Assembly (NCBI GenBank): GCA_047602295.1
Contig: JASGHP010000001.1
Span: forward strand, 5,580,001 to 5,644,000
Direction of reading: 5' to 3'
Length of the DNA: 64,000 bases
From: JACMLD01 sp047602295
GTDB taxonomy: Bacteria; Bacteroidota; Bacteroidia; Chitinophagales; Chitinophagaceae
Part shown: positions 9,149 through 18,680 of the stretch, piece after piece
How positions within the stretch are numbered: position 1 is the stretch's first letter
Layout of the letters: the number at the start of each line of letters is the position of its first letter
Made by a program: the position numbers and the translations under genes
Notes under the pieces: generated by a model
Told to the model about the DNA's origin: nothing
What the model saw: the letters and a program-made list of their open reading frames with translations, nothing else
Database searches by the model: none

Positions 9149-10393
9149 TCATTTCGATTTGGCTATTTCTACTGCATATACATTTTCTACTCCTTCAAAA
9201 TTAGCCCTGAATATAATCCATTTACCATCGGGCGAAAAATGTACATTCGGTTCCAGCCGGTAATTATGGTGTTTCATGTTTACAAGCCTTTCAGATTTCA
9301 TTTTATCACCAGCAGGCGTAAACAAATAAATCCACATGCCGTCTTTCGCCCTGGCTACCTGCCCTTCATTGCCACCATCACCACAAAAAAGCTGTTGTTG
9401 CTCATTAATGTTGAAATGAATACTCCATTCATCTCTTGTAATGGAATATCTTTTTTCTGTGCCATTTGTAAGGTTGGCACCTGCTACAAAAAAATTTTCT
9501 CCACGCGGCATTTGCAGATCGAACCAAATGGTTTTTCCATCGGGTGCAAACCATTCATGCCCGAAGATTTCCATGTCCATTGTTCTTTTGTGTACCAGTT
9601 TCACTTGCCTGCTGTTTACGTCAATCGTCCATATGCGATCTACTTTATGCCACGGCCCTTCATGACAAAACATCAACAGCGAAGGATCTGTAGGAGAAAA
9701 CTGGACATGGTTAAGCCATGCACTATCCGTAAAAATCCTTTTTAATTCTTTTGTGCGCACATTCACCGTAAATAATGTACGCGGTAATTTCGCCTCGTAA
9801 ATAATATTGAAATAATCAGACTTAGCAGGATTATTTTTTAGCAGCTCTTTCTCTTTGTCTTCAGACCATGCTCCTGCCAGCAAAGTTTCATCTGCATTAA
9901 TAGTAGTGATGCTTGCTTTAAAATCTGCAGGAAAAACATACAGCAGTTTCGTTTTTTTATTATCAATATTAGTAGAGAAAACACTGTCTTTTATTTGATA
10001 GAAAACATTTCTTCCCTTCTTACCCAATATTTCTCCATTCATAGCAGATGCTTGCTGCGTGATGGGTTCAGATTTCAAAGTTGACAGATCAACTTTATAC
10101 AATTGCTTATCCGTTGCGCTGCTGTTGTAAGTCTCTTGTTTGGCAGCTTTTTCATTGTCTGGTTGTGTTACAGCACTGCTGTAAAAAACCATGGTGTTGC
10201 CCACAAAAGGATTGTTGTGAAAATAGAAGCTCATGTTGCTTCTGCCATTGTTGGTAAGTCTTACAATCTTATGATGAGTATCTTTATCTATCCAGGAAGC
10301 TGGCATTGATTGTGACCCTGTTTCCAAAAGCGATTGCGCATTCAATCGTTGAAAACAAATTGTGATCAGCAGAAGAATAAATAGCTGTTTCAT
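9149..10393 (-). CDS. Oligogalacturonate lyase (PL22)
   Basis: 414 residues with signal peptide MKQLFILLLITICFQRLNAQ. The fold is a seven-bladed beta-propeller related to WD/TolB proteins. Blocks typical of oligogalacturonate lyase are present: VRLTNNGRSNMSFYFHNNPF, LNHVQFSPTDPSLLMFCHEGPWHKVDRIW, FGHEWFAPDGKTIWFD and HHNYRLEPNVHFSPDGKWIIF. The conserved histidines in these blocks match the catalytic and Mn-binding positions known for the family. The enzyme cleaves unsaturated digalacturonate to 5-keto-4-deoxyuronate. Unlike the cytoplasmic enterobacterial enzyme this one has an export signal, common in Bacteroidota. It is the first gene of the operon, reading leftwards from the intergenic region shared with glmS. 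Confidence 0.93.
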   Translation of the reverse strand: MKQLFILLLITICFQRLNAQSLLETGSQSMPASWIDKDTHHKIVRLTNNGRSNMSFYFHNNPFVGNTMVFYSSAVTQPDNEKAAKQETYNSSATDKQLYKVDLSTLKSEPITQQASAMNGEILGKKGRNVFYQIKDSVFSTNIDNKKTKLLYVFPADFKASITTINADETLLAGAWSEDKEKELLKNNPAKSDYFNIIYEAKLPRTLFTVNVRTKELKRIFTDSAWLNHVQFSPTDPSLLMFCHEGPWHKVDRIWTIDVNSRQVKLVHKRTMDMEIFGHEWFAPDGKTIWFDLQMPRGENFFVAGANLTNGTEKRYSITRDEWSIHFNINEQQQLFCGDGGNEGQVARAKDGMWIYLFTPAGDKMKSERLVNMKHHNYRLEPNVHFSPDGKWIIFRANFEGVENVYAVEIAKSK

Positions 10394-10747
10394 ATAGCAA
10401 GTTTAAGGCGATTTACAAGGCTTCTAAAAATAGGCAAGCTCTAAGGCTAAATCGTCCTGTGCTATCCTGCAATTGCTATTGCTTTGTTAACACAAAAAAC
10501 GTTTTGCATCCTCTCTTGTTTCGCCCATCATTGTAATGCAAACTCAATGTAACTGAATTGGCTAAAACTTCATTATATCCCTTCGTACAAAAGAGTTGTT
10601 TGCTGTTTCATCAATACTATTTTAACCCTTCTGTGTTTGGCTCACATCATGTATTAATATAGCTATTATTAGCAAAAATTTGTTTATCCTGTTCTCTCCA
10701 TCCGTCTTATTTTTGATGAAATTTAAATTGCATTAAAATTTATACCT
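10394..10747. promoter_or_regulatory. Divergent intergenic region: pectin operon / glmS
   Basis: 354 bases without a gene between PL22 (leftwards) and glmS (rightwards). A good -7 element for glmS, TATTTTTG, lies at 10708-10715, 33 bases before the glmS ATG; no -33 TTG is found at the usual spacing. On the other strand the nearest match is TATTTTTA about 35 bases before the PL22 start, one base off consensus. I saw no riboswitch or glmS ribozyme here. Confidence 0.5.
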
Positions 10748-12583
10748 ATGTGCGGAATTGTTGCCTATATCGGACCACGTGAAGCTTATCCTATTATTTT
10801 AAAAGGACTGAAACGATTAGAGTACCGTGGCTATGACAGCGCCGGTGTTGCATTGATAAATGATGGATTGAAAGTTTACAAAAAGAAAGGCCGTGTAGCA
10901 GAACTGGAAGAAAGCGTGATTGGCAAAGACATGCATGCACATATTGGTATTGGTCATACGCGATGGGCCACGCACGGAGAGCCTAGTGATCGCAATGCAC
11001 ATCCGCACGTATCTGCCAATGGAAAACTGGCCATGATACACAATGGCATAATTGAAAACTATACACAACTAAAAAAGGATTTACAAAACAAAGGCTATTC
11101 TTTTAAAAGCGATACAGATACCGAAGTATTGCTCAACTTTATTGAAGACATTCAACAAAAAAATGAATGCGGATTAGAAGAAGCATTGCGCATTGCATTG
11201 AAACGTGTAACCGGCGCTTATGTAATTGTATTGGTAGATGCGGATCATCCTGACACGTTGATTGCAGCAAGAAAAGGAAGTCCACTGGTGATTGGTGTTG
11301 GCAAAGGAGAACACTTCCTTGCTTCTGATGCATCGCCCATTATAGAATATACCAAGGAAGTAGTTTATGTAAACGATTATGAACTGGCCATACTGCGTGC
11401 CGATGAACTTATCTTAAAAAATTTAGGCAACGAAAAAATTACGCCGTTTATACAAAAACTGGATTTGGAACTGGCAGCCATTGAAAAAGGTGGCTACGAT
11501 CATTTCATGCTGAAAGAAATTTTTGAACAGCCAGACACTATATATGATTGCTTGCGCGGAAGATTAGATGCTACTGCAGGAACTATCACCATGAGTGGTG
11601 TGCAGCAATACATTGACCAATTGAAAAATGCGCCGCGCATTATTATTATTGCATGTGGTACCAGTTGGCATGCAGGCCTGGTGGCAGAATATGTTATTGA
11701 AGAATTGTGCCGCATACCGGTAGAAGTAGAATACGCTTCCGAGTTTCGCTATCGTAACCCGGTTGTACATAAAGGAGATGTAATTATTGCTATTTCGCAA
11801 AGTGGCGAAACAGCAGACACTATTGTGGCTATTGAAAAAGCAAAAGAACAAGGTGCTATCATATTTGGCATTCTGAATGTGGTAGGCTCATCTATTGCCC
11901 GCATATCTCATGCCGGTGCTTATACGCATGCAGGACCTGAAATTGGTGTGGCCAGCACCAAAGCATTTACCGCACAACTGGTAGTGCTTACAATGGTAGC
12001 ATTAAAGATTGCCATAGAAAAAGGCAGCATTACGCAAGAAAGATACATGGAACTGCTAAAAGAATTGCAGGAAGTACCTGAAAAGGCAGCCATCATTCTA
12101 AAAAACACAGACAACATAAAAAGAATAGCAGAAAAATATAAGGATGCCCCCAATGCATTGTACCTGGGTCGTGGTTACAACTTCCCTATTGCGTTAGAAG
12201 GCGCCTTAAAGCTGAAAGAGATTTCTTATATACACGCAGAAGGTTATCCTGCTGCAGAAATGAAGCATGGCCCTATTGCATTGGTAGATTCAACGCTACC
12301 CGTATTCTTTGTTGCAACAAAAGATGTTTACTACGAGAAAGTGGTGAGCAATATACAAGAGATAAAAGCCCGCAAAGGAAAAGTAATTGCAGTAGTCACG
12401 CAAGGTGATGAAGCCATTACTGCAATGGCCGATGATATTATGATTGTGCCCGAAGCAAATGAAATTGTAGCGCCAATGCTAAGCGTTATTCCTTTGCAAT
12501 TGTTGAGTTATTATACAGGTGTTGCCAAAGGACTTGATGTTGATAAACCACGCAACCTGGCAAAAAGCGTTACAGTTGAATAA
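10748..12583 (+). CDS. glmS: Glutamine--fructose-6-phosphate aminotransferase
   Basis: 611 residues, full family length. It makes glucosamine-6-phosphate from fructose-6-phosphate and glutamine, the first step to UDP-GlcNAc for peptidoglycan and LPS. The N-terminal glutaminase domain starts MCGIVAYIGPREAYPIILK with nucleophile Cys2, followed by RLEYRGYDSAGVAL and HTRWATHGEPSDRNAHPH. Two SIS sugar-isomerase domains follow (IIIACGTSWHAGL, AISQSGETADTIVAIE, GPEIGVASTKAFTAQL, LGRGYNFPIALEGALKLKE). It ends in the conserved PRNLAKSVTVE, whose final part caps the active site. The next gene (DUF4954) starts 11 bases downstream, so both are probably one transcript. Confidence 0.98.
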   Translation: MCGIVAYIGPREAYPIILKGLKRLEYRGYDSAGVALINDGLKVYKKKGRVAELEESVIGKDMHAHIGIGHTRWATHGEPSDRNAHPHVSANGKLAMIHNGIIENYTQLKKDLQNKGYSFKSDTDTEVLLNFIEDIQQKNECGLEEALRIALKRVTGAYVIVLVDADHPDTLIAARKGSPLVIGVGKGEHFLASDASPIIEYTKEVVYVNDYELAILRADELILKNLGNEKITPFIQKLDLELAAIEKGGYDHFMLKEIFEQPDTIYDCLRGRLDATAGTITMSGVQQYIDQLKNAPRIIIIACGTSWHAGLVAEYVIEELCRIPVEVEYASEFRYRNPVVHKGDVIIAISQSGETADTIVAIEKAKEQGAIIFGILNVVGSSIARISHAGAYTHAGPEIGVASTKAFTAQLVVLTMVALKIAIEKGSITQERYMELLKELQEVPEKAAIILKNTDNIKRIAEKYKDAPNALYLGRGYNFPIALEGALKLKEISYIHAEGYPAAEMKHGPIALVDSTLPVFFVATKDVYYEKVVSNIQEIKARKGKVIAVVTQGDEAITAMADDIMIVPEANEIVAPMLSVIPLQLLSYYTGVAKGLDVDKPRNLAKSVTVE

Positions 12584-12594
12584 AAGAACCATCT

Positions 12595-14799
12595 ATGAAT
12601 GTCATCAAAAAAAATCCTGTTAGCACACTGGGTTATAATTTTATAGCAGCGCCTTTTTTACCGAAAGGGAAGAACGAATACTACCTGCGCAATCAGCAGA
12701 ACAAAAACGGTATTAGTTATAGAAAGTTGACTGCATACGAAATTGAAGTGCTGGTACGCAATCGCAATACATCAGACGACTGGAATCAACTATTGGTGTC
12801 TGATGCCTTTACACCAGAACTGGTACAAAACTGTAAATTTTACGGACTGGTACGCATTGGCCGGTTAGAACCCTTTTACGCAGAATTTCATAACCTGCGC
12901 AGGCCTGTAGGTTTATACAATAGCACCATTATCAGTTCAGACCTCGGCAATAATGTGGTGATTGATAATTGCAATTATCTTTCTCACTACATTATAGGCA
13001 ACGATACCATGATTGTAAATGTAAACGAACTGGCTACCACCGACTACGCCCGTTTTGGAAATGGGATTGTAAAAGAAGGAGAAGATGAAGCCAATCGCAT
13101 CTGGCTGGAAGTATGCAATGAAAACGGTGGCCGCAGCATTATACCTTTTGATGGCATGCTTCCCGGTGATGCTTATTTATGGACAAGGTTCAGAGATAAC
13201 AGCGCATTGCAAAATGCTTTTAAAAATTTTACAGACGCTGACTTTGATAAACGCCGTGGCTATTATGGAGAAATTGGCGATCGCACTGTCATTAAAAACT
13301 GTGCTATCATTAAAGATGTATGGATAGGCTCTGATGCGTATATAAAAGGCGCCAACAAATTGAAGAACCTTACCATCAATTCTAATGCACAGGCAAAATC
13401 GCAGGTGGGAGAAGGTTGCGAGTTGGTAAACGGTATCATCAACGAAGGCTGCCGTGTTTTTTATGGCGTAAAGGCGGTACGTTTTTTTATGGCCTCTCAT
13501 TCGCAATTAAAATATGGTGCAAGACTTATCAACTCATATCTCGGCAACAATGCCACCATATCTTGTTGCGAAGTATTGAACTCTTTGATATTTCCTGCGC
13601 ATGAGCAACACCATAACAATTCTTTTCTATGCGCTGCTTTGGTAATGGGGCAAAGCAATATGGCTGCAGGTGCTACCATTGGCTCCAATCATAATTCACG
13701 CAGCCCGGATGGAGAGATCATTGCGGGGCGTGGCTTCTGGCCAGGCCTTTGCGTAAGCCTGAAACACAATTCTGTATTTTCCAGTTTTTGCATTCTTGCC
13801 AAAGGAGATTACCCGGCAGAATTGAATATTCAATTTCCTTTTTCGCTGGTAAGCAATGATGTTAGCAAAGATGAGTTGGTAATAATGCCTGCGTATTGGT
13901 TTATGTACAATATGTATGCGCTTGCACGCAATTCGTGGAAATATATTGACCGCGATAAGCGGACCGATAGAACTCAGTTGATAGAATATAGTTTTTTGGC
14001 GCCGGATAGTGTAAATGAGATTATACATGCGCTCGCAATAATGAAACAAATTGCAGGCACTGCTTATACTAAAAAATTCAATCAGCGTTTAACCGCAGAC
14101 GAAACAATAAAAGTGGGTGAAAGATTGCTTGAAGCCAATGATCGCATACTGGAAGAGTTGGAATTATTGGTGCCGGATGCAGAACACAGTGATAGAAAAG
14201 TGGTATTGATAAAAGCTGCCAATGCTTATCATATTTTTAAAGAGCTTATCAATTACTATGCTGCCACAGAATTATTGCAACTGGTAGAAAAAGAGAAAAT
14301 AAAAAATATAAATGCCCTGTTAGAACAATTGCCTTCTGTGTCAAAATTGGAAAGTTTTACAAATGCAGGCGGTCAGTTAATTTCCAATACAGCGTTGCAG
14401 AAATTATTAACCCAGGTTGAAACAGGAAAAACCAAAAACTGGGAAGCAATACACCAGTTTTATAAAAAACAGTCTGACTTGTATCCCGTTCAAAAATTGC
14501 AACATGCATTGTCTGCTTTGCAATTTGTATATGGCATCAACCTGAAAAAGAATAAAGCTTTATTGCAAAAAGTATTGCAACAAAGCATTTATACCAAAGA
14601 ATGGATGGTACGCGGCATTTACGATAGCCGGGCTAAAGATTATACAAACCCGTTTCGCAAGATGGTATATGAAAACAGGAATGAAATGGATAAGGTAACC
14701 GGCAGCCTGGAAAAAAACAGTTTTATTTTGCAGGAACAGGAAGCTTTGGTGCAATACAAAAAGCAAGTACAGCACGTGTTGCGCATGTTTAAGTTGTAA
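12595..14799 (+). CDS. DUF4954 family left-handed beta-helix protein
   Basis: 734 residues with no signal peptide. The central part (about 90-390) is a run of hexapeptide-like turns (LGNNVVIDNCNYLSHYIIGNDTMI, IGDRTVIKNCAIIKDVWIGSDAYI, LGNNATISCCEVLNSL, AAGATIGSNHNSRSPDGEI) that should form a left-handed beta-helix as in GlmU, LpxA and other acyl- or nucleotidyl-transferases. The rest is mainly helical. I recognise the family as DUF4954, widespread in Bacteroidota, with no assigned reaction. Its position 11 bases after glmS suggests a cytoplasmic role in amino-sugar or sugar-nucleotide metabolism; that is inference. It converges on the next gene with a 10-base gap. Confidence 0.85.
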   Translation: MNVIKKNPVSTLGYNFIAAPFLPKGKNEYYLRNQQNKNGISYRKLTAYEIEVLVRNRNTSDDWNQLLVSDAFTPELVQNCKFYGLVRIGRLEPFYAEFHNLRRPVGLYNSTIISSDLGNNVVIDNCNYLSHYIIGNDTMIVNVNELATTDYARFGNGIVKEGEDEANRIWLEVCNENGGRSIIPFDGMLPGDAYLWTRFRDNSALQNAFKNFTDADFDKRRGYYGEIGDRTVIKNCAIIKDVWIGSDAYIKGANKLKNLTINSNAQAKSQVGEGCELVNGIINEGCRVFYGVKAVRFFMASHSQLKYGARLINSYLGNNATISCCEVLNSLIFPAHEQHHNNSFLCAALVMGQSNMAAGATIGSNHNSRSPDGEIIAGRGFWPGLCVSLKHNSVFSSFCILAKGDYPAELNIQFPFSLVSNDVSKDELVIMPAYWFMYNMYALARNSWKYIDRDKRTDRTQLIEYSFLAPDSVNEIIHALAIMKQIAGTAYTKKFNQRLTADETIKVGERLLEANDRILEELELLVPDAEHSDRKVVLIKAANAYHIFKELINYYAATELLQLVEKEKIKNINALLEQLPSVSKLESFTNAGGQLISNTALQKLLTQVETGKTKNWEAIHQFYKKQSDLYPVQKLQHALSALQFVYGINLKKNKALLQKVLQQSIYTKEWMVRGIYDSRAKDYTNPFRKMVYENRNEMDKVTGSLEKNSFILQEQEALVQYKKQVQHVLRMFKL

Positions 14800-14809
14800 A
14801 ATGATTTTA

Positions 14810-16909
14810 TCAGGGTTGTTTAATAAATCTTGTAATTAAGTGTGTCTTATCTTTTACAATTACAGTTATTGTATAGACACCGGCTTTGGCTGTATGCAAA
14901 ATCAGTGGAATGTTATTTACGCCTTCACTTAACATTATTCGCTCTGTTCGAACTATCCTGCCTTGTGTATCAAGTATAACCATATCTGCGTTACCATTTG
15001 TTGATGATCTAATTACAAGAGTTGCATTATAAGAAACCAATGAAGGCCAGACAGCAATACTGTTTTCATTCAATGATTGTCCGTTCACCAATACCAGATC
15101 TGAAATGATATATTCACCTGAATTGTTTGTCATTTTTAAACGATAAAAATGCTTGCTGCTTGTAGTACGGTTGTCTGCATATTGATAAGCAATTTGACCA
15201 TTTATCGCTGTTATTTTCGCGAGTGTTTCAAAATATCTACCATCAACGGATGATTGCACTTCAAAATAAGCAGGCAGCCATTGGCCCGTCATTTTCCATT
15301 TTAATAATACCAGTTGGTTTTGTTGTTCCGCTGTAAATGATTGCAACAAAATCGGTAAGGGATTCTGATGCGCATCGGCACTAGCCAGCGTAAAATAGTT
15401 ACTACCAGTTTCAAATGTATTTATAGGATTACTCACTACAGAGCCTGCCGCACCTGCTATACCAGTGGTGGTTGTGTTTCCTGCATCGTCCCAAATACCG
15501 GATTTTAACTGCGCCACTCTTAATGCTGGCATCGAAGTAACGCCGCCACTGTTTACATTGTCGAAAGATAATTCTATTTGCGTTGAAGGCGATGGTGTTA
15601 TATCCGGTACTACTGACCAGTATTCAATAGAAGAAATATGATGAATACCATTGCCCGTTATTGCTGACAATGCGTTTGGGTTGAGCTTAAAAAACTCAAC
15701 TGTATAATTGCCCGTGGCGTTTTTAAGTTCAAGCCATCTTTGCGTAATTCCTTTACCTACCGGAAAAAGAAAATGATCGGTAGCCACAAGCCCCTCTTTT
15801 CTTAAAGCACCGTTTATAAAACAATCTGTTGCCAGTGAATCCGCCTGAAAACTACATCCTGTTAATAGCGTAAGTAAAAAACCATTGCAATTAACTATGC
15901 CTTTTGATAAGACCAATTTGTAAGGCAATAATACATTTGTCAACAATGAAGCTCCTGCCCTATTGTTAATACGCATGCTTACGCTGTTGCTGATTGTGCC
16001 GGCAATTTGCAGCCGTTGCTGATTGCTGCCATTCAATTCTATTGTTGGTAATCCGGTAGAAGATTCTGTAATGGAGCCAGCCGTTTGCGCTACATCTCCT
16101 TGTATATAAACTGTATTGTTATTAGGTTGACTGGCAATATTAAACACACCGCCTTGCTGCAAATAATTTCCTTTTATAGTAGTTGTAGCTACATCGGTAA
16201 GATCAAGATTGATAGTTGCACCTGCATTAATAACAAGATCTCCATTGATGGTAAATGCACCGGAACCGCTTGCAGAATAGGTTTGTGTACCGCTGGAAGC
16301 ATCTGCACTAAATACCAGTGAACCATAAGTGCGGTTGGAAGCAGAAAAAGTATACCCTCCACCCGGCACATCAAATTTAAAAATTCCCTGTTCGGTGCCG
16401 GGTACTTGTGATAATGCTGCTACCAATGCAGCATGAGAAGTCCTTGTGTTGTGCGTATACTGCCCGCCGTTATCAATCTTCAATGAACCATTTATTACAA
16501 TAGCAGCACCGCTGTTAGCGCCGGATGAATTCAATAAAATTCCACCACTGCTAATATTAATTGCATTGCCTGAACCTGTAACTGTAAAAGCAGGCGCCAG
16601 GCTATTGGAAGCCGGCAATAACAATTGAACATTGTTTCCTGTTGTGGCAGCGATAGTAATGAATTGTATGGTAACAGCTGTAGCGGGTAATGTGACTGTA
16701 TAACTATTGGTTACAATGCTATTGTCTAATATTACATTGTCTGATGCACCCGGCATTGTATTGCCCACCCAGTTAGCAGCACTGGCCCATTTACCATCAC
16801 CGGCTTCACCATCCCATTTTATTTGCGCGGAAATTTTGGAAGAAATAGAAATCAGTAAAACAAAAGAAAGAAACATACAGCCCTTTTGGACGTAGATAGA
16901 ATAAGGCAT
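14810..16909 (-). CDS. T9SS-secreted surface protein with C-terminal sorting domain
   Basis: Start chosen at ATG 16909, close before a hydrophobic signal segment (MFLSFVLLISISSKISAQ); a longer frame to 16984 is possible. About 699 residues. The N-terminal part begins IKWDGEAGDGKWASAANWVG, a motif common at the start of large exported beta-helix proteins, then Ser/Gly/Asn-rich repeats. A fibronectin-like segment (FEVQSSVDGRYFETLAKI, SKHFYRLKM) precedes an 80-residue C-terminal type IX sorting domain (VWPSLVSYNATLVI through AGVYTITVIVKDKTHLITRFIKQP). The protein should be exported by Sec, moved across the outer membrane by T9SS and attached to the surface. Partner or ligand unknown. It converges with DUF4954. 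Confidence 0.8.
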   Translation of the reverse strand: MPYSIYVQKGCMFLSFVLLISISSKISAQIKWDGEAGDGKWASAANWVGNTMPGASDNVILDNSIVTNSYTVTLPATAVTIQFITIAATTGNNVQLLLPASNSLAPAFTVTGSGNAINISSGGILLNSSGANSGAAIVINGSLKIDNGGQYTHNTRTSHAALVAALSQVPGTEQGIFKFDVPGGGYTFSASNRTYGSLVFSADASSGTQTYSASGSGAFTINGDLVINAGATINLDLTDVATTTIKGNYLQQGGVFNIASQPNNNTVYIQGDVAQTAGSITESSTGLPTIELNGSNQQRLQIAGTISNSVSMRINNRAGASLLTNVLLPYKLVLSKGIVNCNGFLLTLLTGCSFQADSLATDCFINGALRKEGLVATDHFLFPVGKGITQRWLELKNATGNYTVEFFKLNPNALSAITGNGIHHISSIEYWSVVPDITPSPSTQIELSFDNVNSGGVTSMPALRVAQLKSGIWDDAGNTTTTGIAGAAGSVVSNPINTFETGSNYFTLASADAHQNPLPILLQSFTAEQQNQLVLLKWKMTGQWLPAYFEVQSSVDGRYFETLAKITAINGQIAYQYADNRTTSSKHFYRLKMTNNSGEYIISDLVLVNGQSLNENSIAVWPSLVSYNATLVIRSSTNGNADMVILDTQGRIVRTERIMLSEGVNNIPLILHTAKAGVYTITVIVKDKTHLITRFIKQP

Positions 16910-17081
16910 AAGCAATGGTTTAGTATGATCGTTTATCATCAGGGTACCAATGCCTGCAGCACTAACAGCATACTTGCGCTGCAATTATGTTAAGAAAGGT
17001 AAGAGTAGGGACAAAAGCAGCGATGAGAAAAACATCATGGCTCGGTGATATTTTTCTCGGTCAGGTAATTATTCCGAAAAT

Positions 17082-17105
17082 CGGTCAGACGAGGACGTCA
17101 GACCG
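17082..17105 (+). repeat. REP-like palindromic element, copy 1
   Basis: Hairpin with arms CGGTC/GACCG and, inside an A-A mismatch, GACG/CGTC around the loop AGGA. The 18 bases at 17077-17094 are identical to 42333-42350, where a second copy folds the same way. Downstream similarity (AACA, ATGAG, AAT words) extends the repeat by about 30 bases. Two intergenic copies 25 kb apart, both on the plus strand, suggest a dispersed REP-type family. Confidence 0.7.
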
Positions 17106-17214
17106 GTCTAACGCTAAACAGAAACAGATGAGAAATATTCTACTGTGAAGGAGTGGCTTTTAGGTTTGTAACAGCGATTCTACAAGGGAGTCAAGTTTGT
17201 GAATGCTGCATCAA

Positions 17215-17245
17215 TAAAAAATCCCGCTTTTCTCAAGCGGGATTT
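17215..17245 (-). terminator. Rho-independent terminator of era-der
   Basis: On the minus strand, arms AATCCCGCTT and AAGCGGGATT (17235-17244 and 17220-17229) enclose a short loop and are followed by a T run. It lies 29 bases after the der stop codon. Confidence 0.85.
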
Positions 17246-17273
17246 ACGAAAAATATTATTACTATGAAATAAT

Positions 17274-18590
17274 TTACTTCTTTCTAAAAAACAAACGCAC
17301 CGGCACACCTTTAAAATTGAAGCTTTCTCTCAGCCTGTTCTCTAAATAATTTTTATACGGTTGTTTCACATCATCCGGAAAATTGCAGAAGAAAGCAAAA
17401 GATGGAACAGCAGTAGGCAATTGAGAAACATATTTAATGCTGACAGCATGCCCTCTTACCACGGGTGCGTGATAAGCCTTCATAGCATTTTGTATAGCCT
17501 CGTTCAATTCTGAAGTAGGGATTTTTTTATTGCGATTGTCATACACTTCCAGCGCTGTTTCAATTACTTTAAAAATGCGCAGCTTATCTTTTACAGAAAT
17601 AAACAAAATTGGAATGTCTGTAAATGGCGCAATTCGTTCTTTTAGCAACTTCTCATAATCTCTTGCAGTATTGGTTTGCTTTTCTACCAAGTCCCACTTG
17701 TTTACAATTAATACAATTCCTTTTCCCTTGCGTGCGGCCAGGCTGAAAATATTTATATCCTGTGCAGTGATGCCTTTACCAGCATCCAGCATCAGCAAAC
17801 AAACATCTGCTTCATCAATTGCTTTTATAGCACGGATAACAGAATAAAATTCCAAATCTTCCATCACCTTGGTCTTCTTGCGCACACCCGCAGTATCTAT
17901 CAGTATAAATTCTTTCTGGTAAAGTTTGTAGTGCGTATGAATGGTATCTCGTGTAGTGCCGGCAATATCACTTACAATGGTTCTTTCTTCACCAATCAAT
18001 GCATTTAGCAAAGAAGACTTGCCTACGTTGGGCTGACCAATAATAGCAAAGCGTGGTAATCCTTCGCCTTCTTTTTGCGCATCCTCTTTATCTTCCGGAA
18101 TAGCTGCAGCGATAGCATCCAGTATTTCACCGGTTCCGCTACCTGTCATAGACGATAGAAAAAAGATATGCTCAAAACCAAGGCTATAAAATTCAGACGC
18201 TTCCAAAAAGCGTTCGTGGTTGTCTACTTTATTTACAGCAAGGTATACCGGTTTGGATGTTCTTCTTAAAACACCCGCCATAGATTCATCCAGCTCTGTA
18301 ATGCCGGTAGCACAATCCACTACAAAAACAATAGCATCTGCTTCATCCAAAGCCACCAATACCTGCTTCTTGATTTCTTTTTCAAAAACATCTTCGCTCT
18401 CCTGCACAAAGCCACCTGTATCAATTACATTAAATGCTTTGCCATTCCAGTCTGTAATACCGTACTGCCTGTCGCGGGTAACGCCACTAATATCATCTAC
18501 AATGGCTTTACGCTGCTCCAGCATGCGGTTAAAAAAAGTGCTCTTACCTACATTGGGCCTTCCCACAATGGCTACTGTATATCCGTTCAT
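17274..18590 (-). CDS. der: Ribosome biogenesis GTPase Der (EngA)
   Basis: 438 residues with two tandem GTPase domains and a C-terminal KH-like domain, the unique Der layout. The first G domain has GRPNVGKSTFFNRM (P-loop about 10-18), DTGG and NKVD; the second has GQPNVGKSSLLNAL near residue 184, DTAGVRKK and NKWD. The C-terminus carries the KH-like region ending PVRLFFRKK. Der binds 23S rRNA and is required for late 50S assembly. It follows era on the same strand, with an 87-base array of degenerate repeats between them, so two ribosome-assembly GTPases are probably cotranscribed. A terminator follows. Confidence 0.97.
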   Translation of the reverse strand: MNGYTVAIVGRPNVGKSTFFNRMLEQRKAIVDDISGVTRDRQYGITDWNGKAFNVIDTGGFVQESEDVFEKEIKKQVLVALDEADAIVFVVDCATGITELDESMAGVLRRTSKPVYLAVNKVDNHERFLEASEFYSLGFEHIFFLSSMTGSGTGEILDAIAAAIPEDKEDAQKEGEGLPRFAIIGQPNVGKSSLLNALIGEERTIVSDIAGTTRDTIHTHYKLYQKEFILIDTAGVRKKTKVMEDLEFYSVIRAIKAIDEADVCLLMLDAGKGITAQDINIFSLAARKGKGIVLIVNKWDLVEKQTNTARDYEKLLKERIAPFTDIPILFISVKDKLRIFKVIETALEVYDNRNKKIPTSELNEAIQNAMKAYHAPVVRGHAVSIKYVSQLPTAVPSFAFFCNFPDDVKQPYKNYLENRLRESFNFKGVPVRLFFRKK

Positions 18591-18593
18591 TAT

Positions 18594-18680
18594 TGTGTTG
18601 ATTTATTAGTTGATCAGTTTGGTTGTTAATTAATTGACCTGCTGATTTACAAATCAACCAGGCAACTATTCAACCAACTA
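18594..18680. repeat. Palindromic array of degenerate GTTGAT/ATCAAC words between era and der
   Basis: On the minus strand the array starts with the TAG stop of era itself: TAGTTGGTTGAATAGTTG, then GGTTGATTTG, then the reverse-complement words AAATCAGC, GTCAATTAA, AACAACCAAA, GATCAACTAA, AAATCAAC, ending 3 bases before the der ATG. The centre (about 18638-18662) is an imperfect palindrome. The whole spacer is made of these words, with no unrelated sequence left. Confidence 0.7.

Larger units (their letters stand above)
16910..17273. other. 364-base intergenic stretch with REP-like hairpin and der terminator
   Basis: No gene seen. It contains the REP-like hairpin (17082-17105) and, at the far end, the terminator of the der transcript (17215-17245). 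The remainder shows no promoter that I can call with confidence for the T9SS cargo gene. Confidence 0.6.

Noticed and set aside
10394..10747. glmS ribozyme or riboswitch upstream of glmS
   Set aside because: I looked for the conserved core and found only an AT-rich promoter region.
18594..18680. Simple rho-independent terminator or CRISPR-like array between era and der
   Set aside because: No T run follows the palindrome, repeats are degenerate and of varying spacing, and no unique spacers or cas genes exist.
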